Below are positions 1 through 8,896 of a stretch of DNA of 64,000 nucleotides, piece by piece. The notes under the pieces were generated by a model, which was given only the letters and a program-made list of their open reading frames with translations, had not been told where the DNA came from and did no database searches. Position numbers and translations under genes: made by a program. Source of the DNA: Synergistaceae bacterium (GTDB lineage: Bacteria > Synergistota > Synergistia > Synergistales > Aminobacteriaceae); assembly GCA_018436725.1 (NCBI GenBank), contig JAHDKT010000070.1:1-64000 (forward strand), given 5' to 3'. Position 1 is the first letter of the stretch. Each line of letters starts with the position of its first letter.

Positions 1-1
1 C

Positions 2-91
2 GATGCGGAAGACGTGTCGGTCTCCCGGAAAGAGGATGAAGAGACCGCCCGCCGGAAACGAAAGTGTGAGGTTTACGAGGTGTACGATTGA
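2..91 (+). CDS. possible 3' end of a gene cut by the window edge
   Basis: An open frame enters from the left edge in frame 2 and stops at TGA 89-91. It encodes about 29 charged residues ending KCEVYEVYD. The codons are GC-rich at third positions, as in the real genes here. The piece is too short to assign a family, and the overlapping frame from base 3 shows no domain. It could be chance. Confidence 0.3.
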   Translation, partial: DAEDVSVSRKEDEETARRKRKCEVYEVYD

Positions 92-299
92 CGATGCGCT
101 TTATTACGATGAAGAGAAGAAGATTCCTCCGTCAGTCAGCTTCCGCAGTCCAAGCTTAAGCAAGCTGAACATAATATTGTCAAGTACTTCTCTCACAAAC
201 AGCAATTCCCTGGAAATAGAACGGGGTAATCTCCCAACCCATTTTCCCCCCAACCCATTTCTACCACACCCCGCACAATTCGGCAAGCTTTTCAATCTA

Positions 300-328
300 T
301 TGATAAACAGGCCGGATGACTGTACTAT
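300..328 (+). promoter_or_regulatory. sigma-70-type promoter for the first DUF3754 gene
   Basis: TTGATA (300-305) and TACTAT (323-328) are separated by 17 bp. They lie about 95 bp upstream of the ATG at 422. The rest of the 92-421 gap is comparatively AT-rich and holds nothing else I can support. Confidence 0.5.
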
Positions 329-421
329 TGGGAAGCGGCATGTCGCCGACGGCTGTTTTCTTCGGGCGGGCTTTTTCCCCCGCAAGGAATGCGTCGATTT
401 CTTGATACAGGAGGGGTTGCG

Positions 422-1825
422 ATGGCGGTTACTCCGGATCTGGGCAAGTTCATCCCCGTGCGCACCGAGGACCTCGTGGACGTTTTGTGCGAGGAGAAGA
501 CCCTTTCGGCGGAGGACAGGGAGAAGCTCCGCCGCGTCGCCGAACTGGTCGAGGCGACGTACCACTACGATTTTCACGGCACGCTGAAGGAGGCGCGGGG
601 GGCCTACCACATCTTCAACCCCGACGCCGACACGCTGAAAATCTGTCCGCCCGGCGACAGCATGGACGCCCGCTTCGACAGCATGGTGAAGGCGCTCGAA
701 GAAATCCTCGTGGCGGCGAACTACCGCGAGTTCCCCATCGCCGAACTGAACGCGCTGATGACGAAGGCGGCCCCCAGGGGACTGAACGTCAAGGTCAACC
801 TCGAAAACTACGAGAAGATCATGATCTATCGAAGAGGGACGAAACAGGTTCCCAAGCCGAAGGAGCCGCTCTCCTGGTGGAAGTCGCTCCGGAAGAAGGA
901 CGCGCCCGCCGCGCCGGAGATGGAGGAGATGATCCAGCGGCTGCTCATCCTGATCAAGCTGAAGAGCCAGGAGGACATGGAGCAGTTCTACGACACCTTC
1001 ATCAAGACCGCCGCCGAAACCGAGAGCGAACGGGAGCGCCGCATGACCCGCGAGGCGGTGCTCGGAAAGAAGGAGAAAGAACCGGAGACGAAGAAGAACA
1101 ACGGCGGGCCGAAGGTGCCCACGATCTTCCTGAAGGTTTTCAAGAACGTACCGGCATCGACGCTGCAGACGCTCTTCCCGGACGTGACTATCCAGATGAC
1201 CCTGATCGACAAGGGGAAGATCGTTTTGCCGATCATCGCGGGCTTCTTGAGCGTGGTGAACCGCGTCGTCCCGGCGCTGCTCGTCGTCGGCACGCTGATC
1301 GCCGCGATCGTCGCCGGACGGAACATCGACTGGGCGCACTTCAAGGAGCAGCTCTTCCCGATCCTCGCGGCCTTCTCCATCGTGGGAACGATCACCTTCA
1401 AGGTGTTCACGAAGTACAAGCTCACGAAGGAGAAGCACCAGGCGAAGCTGATGAAGACGCTCTACTTCCACAACCTGGACAACAACGCCGGTGTTTTCGA
1501 CTTCCTCGTCCACGAGGCGGAGGAGGAGGAGTGCAAGGAGGCGCTGCTCGCCTACTTCTTCCTTCTGGCCGAACGGAACGCGAACGGGGAACCGTTCACC
1601 GAGGAGGAGCTGGACGACCGCATCGAAAAGTGGATCGAAGAGAAGTTCGGCGTGCATCTCGACTTCGAGGTGGACGACGCGCTCCGCAAGCTGGAGGACA
1701 AGAAGCTCCTCGTGAAGGAGGGGGACCGCTACCTCGTCCCGTCGATCGACGACACGCTGGTGAAGCTCGACGAGCTGTGGGACACCATCTTCACCTACAG
1801 CAACGAGGCGGAGGGCAACGCGTAA
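422..1825 (+). CDS. DUF3754 (TMEM143-like) membrane protein, copy 1
   Basis: A 467-residue protein of the DUF3754 family, a membrane family of unknown function related to TMEM143. The N-terminal half is soluble (FIPVRTEDLV near residue 10, YHYDFHGTLKEAR near 50). A conserved block FKNVPASTLQTLFPDV near residues 237-252 precedes two hydrophobic segments at about 265-295 and 305-325. The C-terminal third is charged and looks like a winged-helix-type cytosolic tail. The start at 422 is chosen because CAGGAGG lies just upstream; the longer frame from 389 has no ribosome site. A close paralogue sits at 5118-6491, with a calcium-type ATPase between them on the other strand. Function is unknown; a link to ion or membrane homeostasis is only inferred from the neighbour. 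Confidence 0.85.
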   Translation: MAVTPDLGKFIPVRTEDLVDVLCEEKTLSAEDREKLRRVAELVEATYHYDFHGTLKEARGAYHIFNPDADTLKICPPGDSMDARFDSMVKALEEILVAANYREFPIAELNALMTKAAPRGLNVKVNLENYEKIMIYRRGTKQVPKPKEPLSWWKSLRKKDAPAAPEMEEMIQRLLILIKLKSQEDMEQFYDTFIKTAAETESERERRMTREAVLGKKEKEPETKKNNGGPKVPTIFLKVFKNVPASTLQTLFPDVTIQMTLIDKGKIVLPIIAGFLSVVNRVVPALLVVGTLIAAIVAGRNIDWAHFKEQLFPILAAFSIVGTITFKVFTKYKLTKEKHQAKLMKTLYFHNLDNNAGVFDFLVHEAEEEECKEALLAYFFLLAERNANGEPFTEEELDDRIEKWIEEKFGVHLDFEVDDALRKLEDKKLLVKEGDRYLVPSIDDTLVKLDELWDTIFTYSNEAEGNA

Positions 1826-1850
1826 GAAGCGAGGCCCTCGAATACACGAA

Positions 1851-1888
1851 CAGCCGGAGAGCGGTCCGCCGCCCTCCGGCTGTTTTTC
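1851..1888 (+). terminator. rho-independent terminator after DUF3754 copy 1
   Basis: Perfect 9-bp stem CAGCCGGAG (1851-1859) with CTCCGGCTG (1874-1882), followed directly by TTTTT. It starts 26 bp after the stop codon. Confidence 0.85.
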
Positions 1889-1911
1889 ACTCGCGCTTGC
1901 GCACGCCGTTT

Positions 1912-2043
1912 CGCTCTCGCCGTCTGCGGTCGCTCCGCAGGACGTGCCGTCCGCAGCGCGCGGAGCGACCTCTCCCCCGCTCTCGCCGCAGCGCCTGCGA
2001 TCACATCGCAGGACTCCCGTCCGCAACGGGCGGAGGTCCCTCT
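1912..2043. repeat. two tandem imperfect GC-rich repeats with hairpins
   Basis: Two copies of about 65 bp, starting near 1912 and 1978, both open with CGCTCTCGCCG. Each contains a small dyad: CTGCGG/CCGCAG at 1924-1940 and CTGCGAT/ATCGCAG at 1995-2011. Each then has a GTCCGCA...GCGGAG element. They fill the gap between two convergent genes, as REP/BIME-type elements often do. No further copy was noticed in the window. Confidence 0.5.
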
Positions 2044-2059
2044 TCTCCGGCGGAGAAAA

Positions 2060-4954
2060 TCAGGCCGCCCTTCCCCGCCGCCGCGCCCTGAAGCGGAGCA
2101 GCTCGCCGACGAGCAGCACAGGCGACGTTCCGACGATGATCAGCAGCCAGTCGAAAAGGCTCAGCGGGACCGTCCTGAACACCTTCCCGCCGAACTGTAC
2201 CATCAGAATCTGCCCCGCGAGGACGAGCAGGACGATGGCCGTGAACCATCTGTTCTCCGTCAGGCCGCTGAACGCCGATGTTTCGAGGCCGAGGCAGCGC
2301 GCATTGAAGAGGTTCCAGATCTGGAGCATCACGAAGACGCAGAAGAAAACGGTCAGCTCGTACGGAGAGACGCCGCCGCCGCGGATCAGCAGCAGCATGG
2401 AGCCGAGGACGGCCACGAAGAAGATTCCGTAGCCGAAGATCCCTCTGGCCATCCCCGGCGTGACGATGAAGGCCTCCGGGTTCCTCGGCCCGTTCTTCAT
2501 CACCTCGGCGTGCGGCGGTTCCGTCGCCAGGGCGAGCGCCGCGAAGGTGTCCATGATCAGGTTGACCCAGAGCATCTGGATCACCGTCAGGGGCAGCTCG
2601 ATTCCGACCACGGGGCCGAGCAGCACGATCAGGAGCGCCGTCACGTTCACCGTGAGCTGGAAGAGCAGGAAGCGCTGGATATTCTGGTAGAGCGCCCTCC
2701 CCCACAGAATCGCGTTCACGATGCTGGCGAACGAGTCGTCGAGCAGCACGATGTCGCTCGCCTCCTTCGCCACGGCGGTTCCGCGCTTCCCCATCGAGAG
2801 ACCGACGTTCGCGTGGTTCAGCGCCGGGGCGTCGTTCGTCCCGTCGCCCGTGACCGCGACGACCTCCCCCTTCTCCTGAAGCGCCTTCACAAGCTTCAGC
2901 TTGTGCGAGGGCCGCGCCCGCGAGAGGACTTTCAGCTCGTCGAGCAGCCGCGTCCGCGTCTCAGGAGCGTCGACCATCGACTCGAACTCGTCCCCCGTGA
3001 GCATGGCGAACTCCGCCTCCGGGCCGTCGCCGACCAGCCCTATCTGCCGGCCGATCTCGCGCGCCGTCTCCCTGTTGTCGCCGGTGACGATCTTCACGGC
3101 GATGCCCGCCCCCGCGCAGGCGCGGATGGCGTCGGGAACGTCGTCGCGTACCGGGTCCGCGATTGCGGCGAAGCCGAGCCACGTCAGCCCGTTCATCATC
3201 TCTTCGACGGACGCTTCCTTCCCCTCGGAAATCCCGCGCCGGAGGGCGAAGCCGAGGGCCCGCATCCCGCGCGCCTGGAAGGAGCGTATGGAGGCGAGAA
3301 TCTCCTCCTTCACCCCATCCGCCAGCGCCTCTTCGCCGGATTCCGAAAGTATCGAGGCGCACTTTTCGAGCAGAATCTCGGGCGCGCCCTTCGCGTGGAG
3401 TACGAGTCCGCCGTCGCGCCCGCGTCCGAAAGTGGCCATGTACTTGCGCTCGGTGGAGAAGGTGAGCTGGTCCAGCACGTCGAACGAGTCGCGCAGCGCC
3501 TTGTAGTCCTCCCCCCGCCCGTCGAGCCAGAGCAGCAGCGCTCCCTCCGTGGGGTTCCCCAGCGCTTCCGTCTCCCCTCCCGACTTCGAGAGGTTCGCCG
3601 TCGAGTTCGCCGCCATCGCCTCGTGGAGGAATTCCGGAGAGGCGGTCAGCGAGGGGACGCGCGTCTCGTGGACGTGCATCGCGTTCTTCGTCAGCGTGCC
3701 GGTCTTGTCGGTGCAGATCACTGTGGCGGCGCCGATGGTCTCGCAGGCGTGCATCTTGCGCACCAGGTTGTTCGAGGCGGTCATCTTCCGCATGCTGTAG
3801 GCGAGCGAAAGCGTGACGCTCATCGCCAGCCCCTCGGGGACGGCGACCACGATCAGCGTGATGGAGATCATGAAGAACTGGAGAAAGCGCCTCCCGGCGT
3901 CCGCGTCCAGAAAATCGGCAGGAGACGAGGGGAGCGCGCCCAGCCCCCACGCCGCGCCCGAAGCGAGCGCGAGAAAGGCGCCGCCGTAGAGCAGCGGCTT
4001 CAGCCACGACGCAAACCCCTCCCGCCGCAGCCACTCGGGGCGCGTTCGCGGACGGCCCGTGACGTCGAAGAAGTCGTAGACGATCGGCAGCCAGACGCGG
4101 ACCAGCGCGACGAGCACCGAGACGATCAGAATCAACGAAAAGATCCACTGTCCCCGCTCCATGACGATCTCGCCGGAAAACGCGGCGTGAACGCTCAGCG
4201 CGACGAAGAGCAGCGCCGCGACGCCGAACCCGACGACGCCGATCACCTTGCTCAGTCCGTCGAGCTGGCGGCTCAGGGGCGTGCGCTCCTCGGAGACCGC
4301 CGAAGCCTCCCTGGCCGTCTTCCCGATCTCCGTGGCGTCGCCGACGCTCCCGATGCGAAAGACCCCGTGCCCGTCCTGCACCATCGTCCCCCTGTACACG
4401 CGGTGCGGCGGGTAGGTGGCCTCCTTGCGTTTTTCCGCGCCCCTCGGGTCGTCCTCGCAGAACTTGGAGACGGCCTTCGACTCCCCGGTGAGCGTCGATT
4501 CGTCGACCTGCAGCGCGACGGCCTCCTCGACGACGGCGTCGGCTGGGACCTCCTCCCCCGTCTCCAGCAGCAGGATATCCCCCACCACAAGCTCCTTTTT
4601 CGGCACGCTCCGGTACTCGCCGTCCCGGATCACCTTGAACTCGACGTCGTCGTTCACCTTGTTGAGGATGTCGAACTCCTTCCCCGCCTTGTACTCGTTG
4701 ACGAAGGCCATGGTGGTGGCGAGGAAGATCGCCACGACGATGCCCACGGCCTCCACGTACTCGTTGTGCGCGAGCCCGACCAAAAACGCGATGCCCGCCG
4801 CGATCAGCAAAATCCTGATCACCGGATCGTCGTACTTCTCCAGGTACAGCTTCCACCAGGGCTCCCGCACCGGCGGCGTAAGCACGTTTTCGCCGTGCGC
4901 TCTCCTGCTCTCCAGAACCTCCTGCGAGGTCAGACCTTTGAACCGCTTCTGCAT
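2060..4954 (-). CDS. calcium-transporting P-type ATPase (PMCA/SERCA-like, type II)
   Basis: A 964-residue cation pump of the P2 ATPase class, predicted to export Ca2+ across the inner membrane using ATP. In order it shows an N-terminal cation-ATPase domain (KGLTSQEV), the actuator loop TGES at 156-159, the M4 motif VPEGLAMSVTLSLAYSMRKM before the catalytic loop, and the phosphorylation site DKTGTLT with Asp416. The hinge TGDGTND is at 702-708, followed by the C-terminal membrane bundle. The M4 motif is closest to the plasma-membrane Ca2+ ATPase subgroup. The start at 4954 has GGAGGT 8 bp upstream; the frame could begin at 5026, but that would place the start at the promoter. It lies between two DUF3754 genes of opposite orientation. 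Confidence 0.93.
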   Translation of the reverse strand: MQKRFKGLTSQEVLESRRAHGENVLTPPVREPWWKLYLEKYDDPVIRILLIAAGIAFLVGLAHNEYVEAVGIVVAIFLATTMAFVNEYKAGKEFDILNKVNDDVEFKVIRDGEYRSVPKKELVVGDILLLETGEEVPADAVVEEAVALQVDESTLTGESKAVSKFCEDDPRGAEKRKEATYPPHRVYRGTMVQDGHGVFRIGSVGDATEIGKTAREASAVSEERTPLSRQLDGLSKVIGVVGFGVAALLFVALSVHAAFSGEIVMERGQWIFSLILIVSVLVALVRVWLPIVYDFFDVTGRPRTRPEWLRREGFASWLKPLLYGGAFLALASGAAWGLGALPSSPADFLDADAGRRFLQFFMISITLIVVAVPEGLAMSVTLSLAYSMRKMTASNNLVRKMHACETIGAATVICTDKTGTLTKNAMHVHETRVPSLTASPEFLHEAMAANSTANLSKSGGETEALGNPTEGALLLWLDGRGEDYKALRDSFDVLDQLTFSTERKYMATFGRGRDGGLVLHAKGAPEILLEKCASILSESGEEALADGVKEEILASIRSFQARGMRALGFALRRGISEGKEASVEEMMNGLTWLGFAAIADPVRDDVPDAIRACAGAGIAVKIVTGDNRETAREIGRQIGLVGDGPEAEFAMLTGDEFESMVDAPETRTRLLDELKVLSRARPSHKLKLVKALQEKGEVVAVTGDGTNDAPALNHANVGLSMGKRGTAVAKEASDIVLLDDSFASIVNAILWGRALYQNIQRFLLFQLTVNVTALLIVLLGPVVGIELPLTVIQMLWVNLIMDTFAALALATEPPHAEVMKNGPRNPEAFIVTPGMARGIFGYGIFFVAVLGSMLLLIRGGGVSPYELTVFFCVFVMLQIWNLFNARCLGLETSAFSGLTENRWFTAIVLLVLAGQILMVQFGGKVFRTVPLSLFDWLLIIVGTSPVLLVGELLRFRARRRGRAA

Positions 4955-5024
4955 ACCGCACCTCCGATTATCCACGCGGACGGTCGACGAGGGCCGTCTT
5001 CCCGGATTCCTGCGCAACTGTTCC

Positions 5025-5052
5025 ATTATACGCTTTCGGGGCGTGCTATACT
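5025..5052. promoter_or_regulatory. overlapping divergent promoters, ATPase and DUF3754 copy 2
   Basis: On the minus strand TATAAT lies at 5030-5025, serving the ATPase. On the plus strand TATACT lies at 5047-5052, serving the DUF3754 gene. With 17-bp spacers each -35 box would fall on the other promoter's -10 box, so the two polymerases would compete. The -35 boxes are poor matches. Confidence 0.45.
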
Positions 5053-5094
5053 TTCAGCGCGAACGCACCCCGCAGCGGGACGTCCGCGCTGAAA
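5052..5094 (+). promoter_or_regulatory. inverted repeat in the leader of DUF3754 copy 2
   Basis: TTTCAGCGCG (5052-5061) and CGCGCTGAAA (5085-5094) form a perfect 10-bp stem just downstream of the -10 box and 23 bp before the start codon. It could be an mRNA leader stem or an operator; the sequence does not decide. Confidence 0.4.
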
Positions 5095-5117
5095 AGCCTA
5101 GTACAGGAGGAGTTACG

Positions 5118-6491
5118 ATGGAGGAACAAAAAGAGCCGGGCACGTTCATCCCCGTGCGCACCGACGACCTCGTGCGGGCTCTGTGCGAAGAGAGAACGCT
5201 CTCCGGGGAAGAGCGGGAGAAGTTCAGAAAAGTAGCGGCGCTCGTCGAGGCGCTCTATCACTACGACTTTCACGACGCGCTGAAAGAGGCGCGGGGAACC
5301 TACCACTTCTTCAACCCGGACGCCGACACGCTGAAACGCTACGCGCCGGACACCGACGCCGACAAGAAGTTCGACGCGATGGTAGCGGCGCTCGAAAAAA
5401 TCCTCGTCGCGGCGAACTACAGGGAGTTCCCCCTCGACGAACTCGACGCGCTGATGACGCAGGCCGCGCCCGAGGGGCTCGACGTGCGGGTCGACCTCGG
5501 CGGATACGAGAAGATCATGATCTACCGCAGAGGGTCGAAGCGGGCTCCGAAGACGAAGCCCCCGCTCTCCCGGATTGGTCTTTTCCGGAAGAAGGCGGCG
5601 ACACCGGAGACCGAAGAAATCATCCAGCGCCTTCTGATCCTGATCAAGCTGAAGAGCGGCGAGAATATGGAGCAGTTCTATGACTCCTTCATCGAAACCG
5701 CCGGCGAGACCGAGCGGCAACGCGCGCGCCGCATGGCCGGAGAGGCCGTCTTCGGCAAGAAGCGGGCGAAACGGTCCGACGCCGCCTCGGGGGCGCCCGC
5801 CATCTTCCTGAAGATCTTCAAGAACGTGCCCGTCTCCGCCCTGGAAACGCTCTTCCCGGACGTGACCGTCCGGATGACGCTGCTCGACAAGGGGTTGATC
5901 CTCCTCCCCCTGCTCGGCGGGCTGCTCGGCGTGGTGAACCGCGTCGTTCCAGCGCTTCTCGTCATCGGCACGATCATCGCCGCGCTGGTCGCCGGGCGCG
6001 CGGTCGACTGGGGGGAGTTCCGGAACCATCTTTTCCCCATTCTCACCGCGTTCTCCATCGTCGGCGTGATCGCCTTCAAAATCTTCTCAAAGTACAAGAT
6101 CACGAAGGAGAAGCACCAGGCGAAGCTGATGAAGACGCTCTACTTCCACAACCTCGACAACAACGCCGGGGTCTTCGACTTCCTCGTGCAGGAAGCCGAG
6201 GAGGAGGAGTGCAAGGAGGCGCTGTTGGCCTACTACTTCCTGTTGACGGAGCGGAACGCGAACGGAGAGTCGTTCACCGAAGAAGAGCTGGACCGCCGCA
6301 TAGAGCGGTGGATGGAGGAACGCTTCGGCATGACGCTCGACTTCGAGGTGGACGACGCGCTCCGCAAGCTGGAGGAGAAGAAGCTCCTCCTAAAGGACGG
6401 CGACCGCTATCTCGTGCCGCCGATCGACGAGACGCTGATCAAGCTCGACTCGTTGTGGGACGGCGTTTTCGAGTACAGCAACGCGAGATAA
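5118..6491 (+). CDS. DUF3754 (TMEM143-like) membrane protein, copy 2
   Basis: A 457-residue paralogue of the protein at 422-1825, alignable end to end with only short indels. It keeps FIPVRTDDLV near the start, a FKNVPVSALETLFPDV block, two hydrophobic segments around residues 255-315 and the same acidic C-terminal tail (EAEEEECKEALLAYY). The start at 5118 follows CAGGAGGAG. The duplicated pair encloses the calcium-type ATPase, with which this copy shares an overlapping divergent promoter region. The molecular role is unknown. Conservation of both copies argues against recent decay. Confidence 0.85.
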   Translation: MEEQKEPGTFIPVRTDDLVRALCEERTLSGEEREKFRKVAALVEALYHYDFHDALKEARGTYHFFNPDADTLKRYAPDTDADKKFDAMVAALEKILVAANYREFPLDELDALMTQAAPEGLDVRVDLGGYEKIMIYRRGSKRAPKTKPPLSRIGLFRKKAATPETEEIIQRLLILIKLKSGENMEQFYDSFIETAGETERQRARRMAGEAVFGKKRAKRSDAASGAPAIFLKIFKNVPVSALETLFPDVTVRMTLLDKGLILLPLLGGLLGVVNRVVPALLVIGTIIAALVAGRAVDWGEFRNHLFPILTAFSIVGVIAFKIFSKYKITKEKHQAKLMKTLYFHNLDNNAGVFDFLVQEAEEEECKEALLAYYFLLTERNANGESFTEEELDRRIERWMEERFGMTLDFEVDDALRKLEEKKLLLKDGDRYLVPPIDETLIKLDSLWDGVFEYSNAR

Positions 6492-6819
6492 GGGATAGGA
6501 AGAGCAAGCCACGTAGCTGCAAGCTCTCAGGACAAGGCAAATCTTGACACTTCCTCCGCGAGCCCCTTCTCATGCACTCCCTCAGATTCATCTTTGCAGG
6601 GCCGATTGAACATCGCTGCGAAAACTCTTGCTATTGCCGCATCCGGAAAAGAGGGGTGGGAAAAACCACCTCTCTTTTTTCCTGCGCCGCAGTTTTACAA
6701 TACTCGTACCGGAGGAGCGCTTGGACACTCCGGATGTTGGCGTGCGAGAGAAAAGGCGGTCGAAGGGCGCGCCGGAAGGGCCGCTCCCGCGATTCGGAGA
6801 TGACAAAGGAGATGATCGT
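6492..6819. other. intergenic region, 328 bp
   Basis: The only firm element is the terminator at 6650-6681. A minus-strand frame covering about 6530-6660 reads without stops and has coding-like codons, ending VHEKGLAEEVSRFALS, but matches no family I know. It may be a gene relic. Confidence 0.4.
6650..6681 (+). terminator. rho-independent terminator
   Basis: AGAGGGGTGG (6650-6659) pairs with CCACCTCTCT (6666-6675), allowing one G-U pair, and is followed by T5. It lies 160 bp after DUF3754 copy 2 and upstream of the beta-helix gene, so it probably ends read-through from the former. Confidence 0.7.
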
Positions 6820-8484
6820 ATGCGTTCCGCTCTGCTTTCGGTGAACAGACGATGGTTGTGCTTTCTTGTGCTCTTTCTCGCGCTCTTCCTCGTGTCGGCG
6901 TCCGAGGGGGCGACCCTCTATGTCAACACGGGCGCCGTAGGAGCGAACAACGGCGCCTCGTGGACCGACGCCTTCAGAAGCCTGCAGGACGCGCTGAGCG
7001 CGGCGGCCTCCGGCGACGAGATCTGGGTGGCCGCCGGTGTGTACAGACCGACGACCGGAATCGACCGTTCCATATCGTTCGTGCTGAAGAACGGCGTCGC
7101 GCTCTACGGAGGTTTCGCGGGAACGGAGACGTCGAGAGAGCAACGGAAGTGGGATGCGAACGAAACCGTGCTGTCGGGGTACATCGGCGTTCCCGGATCG
7201 GCCGCGGACAACAGCTACCACGTGGTGGTCGCCGACGGAACGAACAGCAGCGCCGTTCTCGACGGATTCACCATCACCGGAGGGAACGCGAACGGGGCGA
7301 CGGACGCGTTCAAGCGGGGCGGCGGGATGCATAACGACGGGGGGAGTCCGACGGTGCGGAATTGCCGTTTCGTCTCCAACCGCGCCGACAAGTACGGCGG
7401 CGGAATCTACATCTACAACGGAAGCCCCGCGATCACGAACTGCGTCATTTCGGAGAACAGCTCCGGAGAGTACGGCGGCGGGATGCACATCTGGTGGGAC
7501 GCATCCTCGCCCGTGCTGACGAACTGCACCTTCATCTCCAACGTCGCCTACTGGGGAGGAGGCGTTTGCAACTACCTCAGCGGATCGCCGAAGTTCATCG
7601 AATGCGTCTTCGAGCAGAATTTCGCCTCCGGGTACGGGGGCGGGATGTACAACGAAAACGGCGGGCCGGAGGTGATCCGCTCCGTCTTCTCATGGAACCA
7701 CGCGACTCTCGACGGGGGCGGCATGCTCACCAAGGGCGGCGCCGCGAAAAAAGTCGAAGACTGCACTTTCTCGCAGAACAGCGCCGGAAACAACGGAGGC
7801 GCCATGTACAATCAGTACGTCTTCAGCGGGCTTTCCGTCGCGAATTCGACCTTCTTCGGCAACATCGCGGGAATCGGCGGCGGCATGTACAACTGGGCCT
7901 CCAGCAACCCCCTCGTCGCCAACTGCACGTTCTCGGCGAACGCGGCGACGACCGGCGGCGGTATGTTTACCTCGAACGGAGCCAGTCCGACGATGATGAA
8001 CTGCACCTTCGCGGGGAACAGAGCGGACTTCGGAGGGCGAGCGCTGCACGTCAGGCAGTCGAGCAATCCGGTTGCGACGAACTGCATTTTCTGGGGGAAC
8101 GGTTCGGCCTTCGGACAGATTCAGATCGAAAACACCGCGACGCTCACCGCGACCTACTCTATCACCGACCAGCCCGGCACGGGAAACATCACGGACGATC
8201 CTCTGCTGGGAGCCCTCGCGGACAACGGCGGCCCGACGAGAACGCACGCGCTTCTCATCGGCAGCGCGGCGGTGAACGCCGGAACGTCGACCGGCGCTCC
8301 GGCGACGGACCAGCGCGGAGTGGCACGCCCCCAGGGCGCGGGAGTGGACATCGGCGCATTCGAACAGGGCGGCGCTACGCCGGTTCCCGTCCCCCCCTCG
8401 TCCGGGGGAGGCGGGTGCGGCGTCGGATTCTCTCCGTGGGCGCTGCTGCTCATCCTGCCTCTGGCGTTCGCGACGCGCCGGTAG
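6820..8484 (+). CDS. secreted right-handed beta-helix protein with Synergist-CTERM anchor
   Basis: A 554-residue surface protein. It begins with a signal peptide (basic start, hydrophobic core [14 protein letters not shown] near residues 12-27). It continues with a polymorphic-outer-membrane-protein-like right-handed beta-helix made of short coils carrying GGGM/GGGI turns (for example YGGGMYN, TGGGMFT) between about residues 150 and 430. The C terminus is a Pro/Ser/Gly linker, GGGGC (Cys533), a hydrophobic stretch and a terminal Arg-Arg. That tripartite tail matches the Synergist-CTERM sorting signal known from Synergistetes, so the protein is probably processed and anchored at the envelope. 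The start has AAGGAG 8 bp upstream. The ligand is unknown; adhesion or polysaccharide binding is a family-level guess. Confidence 0.85.
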   Translation: MRSALLSVNRRWLCFLVLFLALFLVSASEGATLYVNTGAVGANNGASWTDAFRSLQDALSAAASGDEIWVAAGVYRPTTGIDRSISFVLKNGVALYGGFAGTETSREQRKWDANETVLSGYIGVPGSAADNSYHVVVADGTNSSAVLDGFTITGGNANGATDAFKRGGGMHNDGGSPTVRNCRFVSNRADKYGGGIYIYNGSPAITNCVISENSSGEYGGGMHIWWDASSPVLTNCTFISNVAYWGGGVCNYLSGSPKFIECVFEQNFASGYGGGMYNENGGPEVIRSVFSWNHATLDGGGMLTKGGAAKKVEDCTFSQNSAGNNGGAMYNQYVFSGLSVANSTFFGNIAGIGGGMYNWASSNPLVANCTFSANAATTGGGMFTSNGASPTMMNCTFAGNRADFGGRALHVRQSSNPVATNCIFWGNGSAFGQIQIENTATLTATYSITDQPGTGNITDDPLLGALADNGGPTRTHALLIGSAAVNAGTSTGAPATDQRGVARPQGAGVDIGAFEQGGATPVPVPPSSGGGGCGVGFSPWALLLILPLAFATRR

Positions 8485-8501
8485 CGGGTTACGGATCGAG
8501 A

Positions 8502-8527
8502 AAGAGGGCGGCTTTCGCCGCCCTCTT
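8502..8527 (+). terminator. hairpin terminator after the beta-helix gene
   Basis: Perfect 11-bp stem AAGAGGGCGGC (8502-8512) with GCCGCCCTCTT (8517-8527) and a TTTC loop, 17 bp after the stop. The T tract is short. Near-identical hairpins recur at 9612-9635 and 14124-14141. Confidence 0.65.
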
Positions 8528-8577
8528 GTACATGGTTCCAGGATTTGAAAAAAACGAAAAGGTTCCCGGCGCTCATT

Positions 8578-8896
8578 TCAACGGATCAGAAGCACCAAAG
8601 GAATACCCAGCTCCTTGTGCAGATGGCGCACCATACGCAAGGAAAGCCCCCGCTTCCGGTTCAGCACTTCGTAGACTCTGTTCAGCCTCCCGATGCAGGT
8701 GACGAGATCGACGGGAGTCAACCCCTTCCTCTCCATCGCTAAGCGAACCGCTCCACGGGATCGACGGAGAGCATAGGGAAAGTGCGCGCCTCGTAGACCT
8801 CGACAAGAGTCGCCGGCACATCGAGCCGATTCCCCTCCGGCGCACCGTTTCCAGCCGTTGCAAATCAGTCGATGAGACGTACGTTTGGTTCAGCAA
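8578..8896 (-). pseudogene. frameshifted HigA-like (XRE) antitoxin relic
   Basis: Read on the minus strand in three frames, this gives consecutive blocks of a HigA-type antitoxin. They are DLQRLETV, then GAPEGNRLDVPATLVEVYEA ending in SVDPVERFA-stop, then MERKGLTPVDLV through EVLNRKRGLSLRMVRHLHKE to a stop at 8578-8580. Restoring one G near 8750 converts ERFA-stop into EAVRLAMERKGL and joins the last two blocks. A second shift lies near 8850. The conserved order (linker, DPVE, helix-turn-helix, EVLNRKR) is characteristic of the family. No HigB toxin is present; the 5' end abuts the MazF-like gene. Confidence 0.7.

Noticed and set aside
104..2026. A 640-codon minus-strand frame opposite DUF3754 copy 1
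   Set aside because: It mirrors the coding strand's codon bias, has a long low-complexity translation and runs through the terminator.
8573..8896. A 107-codon minus-strand frame as an intact protein
   Set aside because: Only its first residues match the HigA pattern. The rest of the homology lies in the two other frames, so it is treated as a pseudogene.
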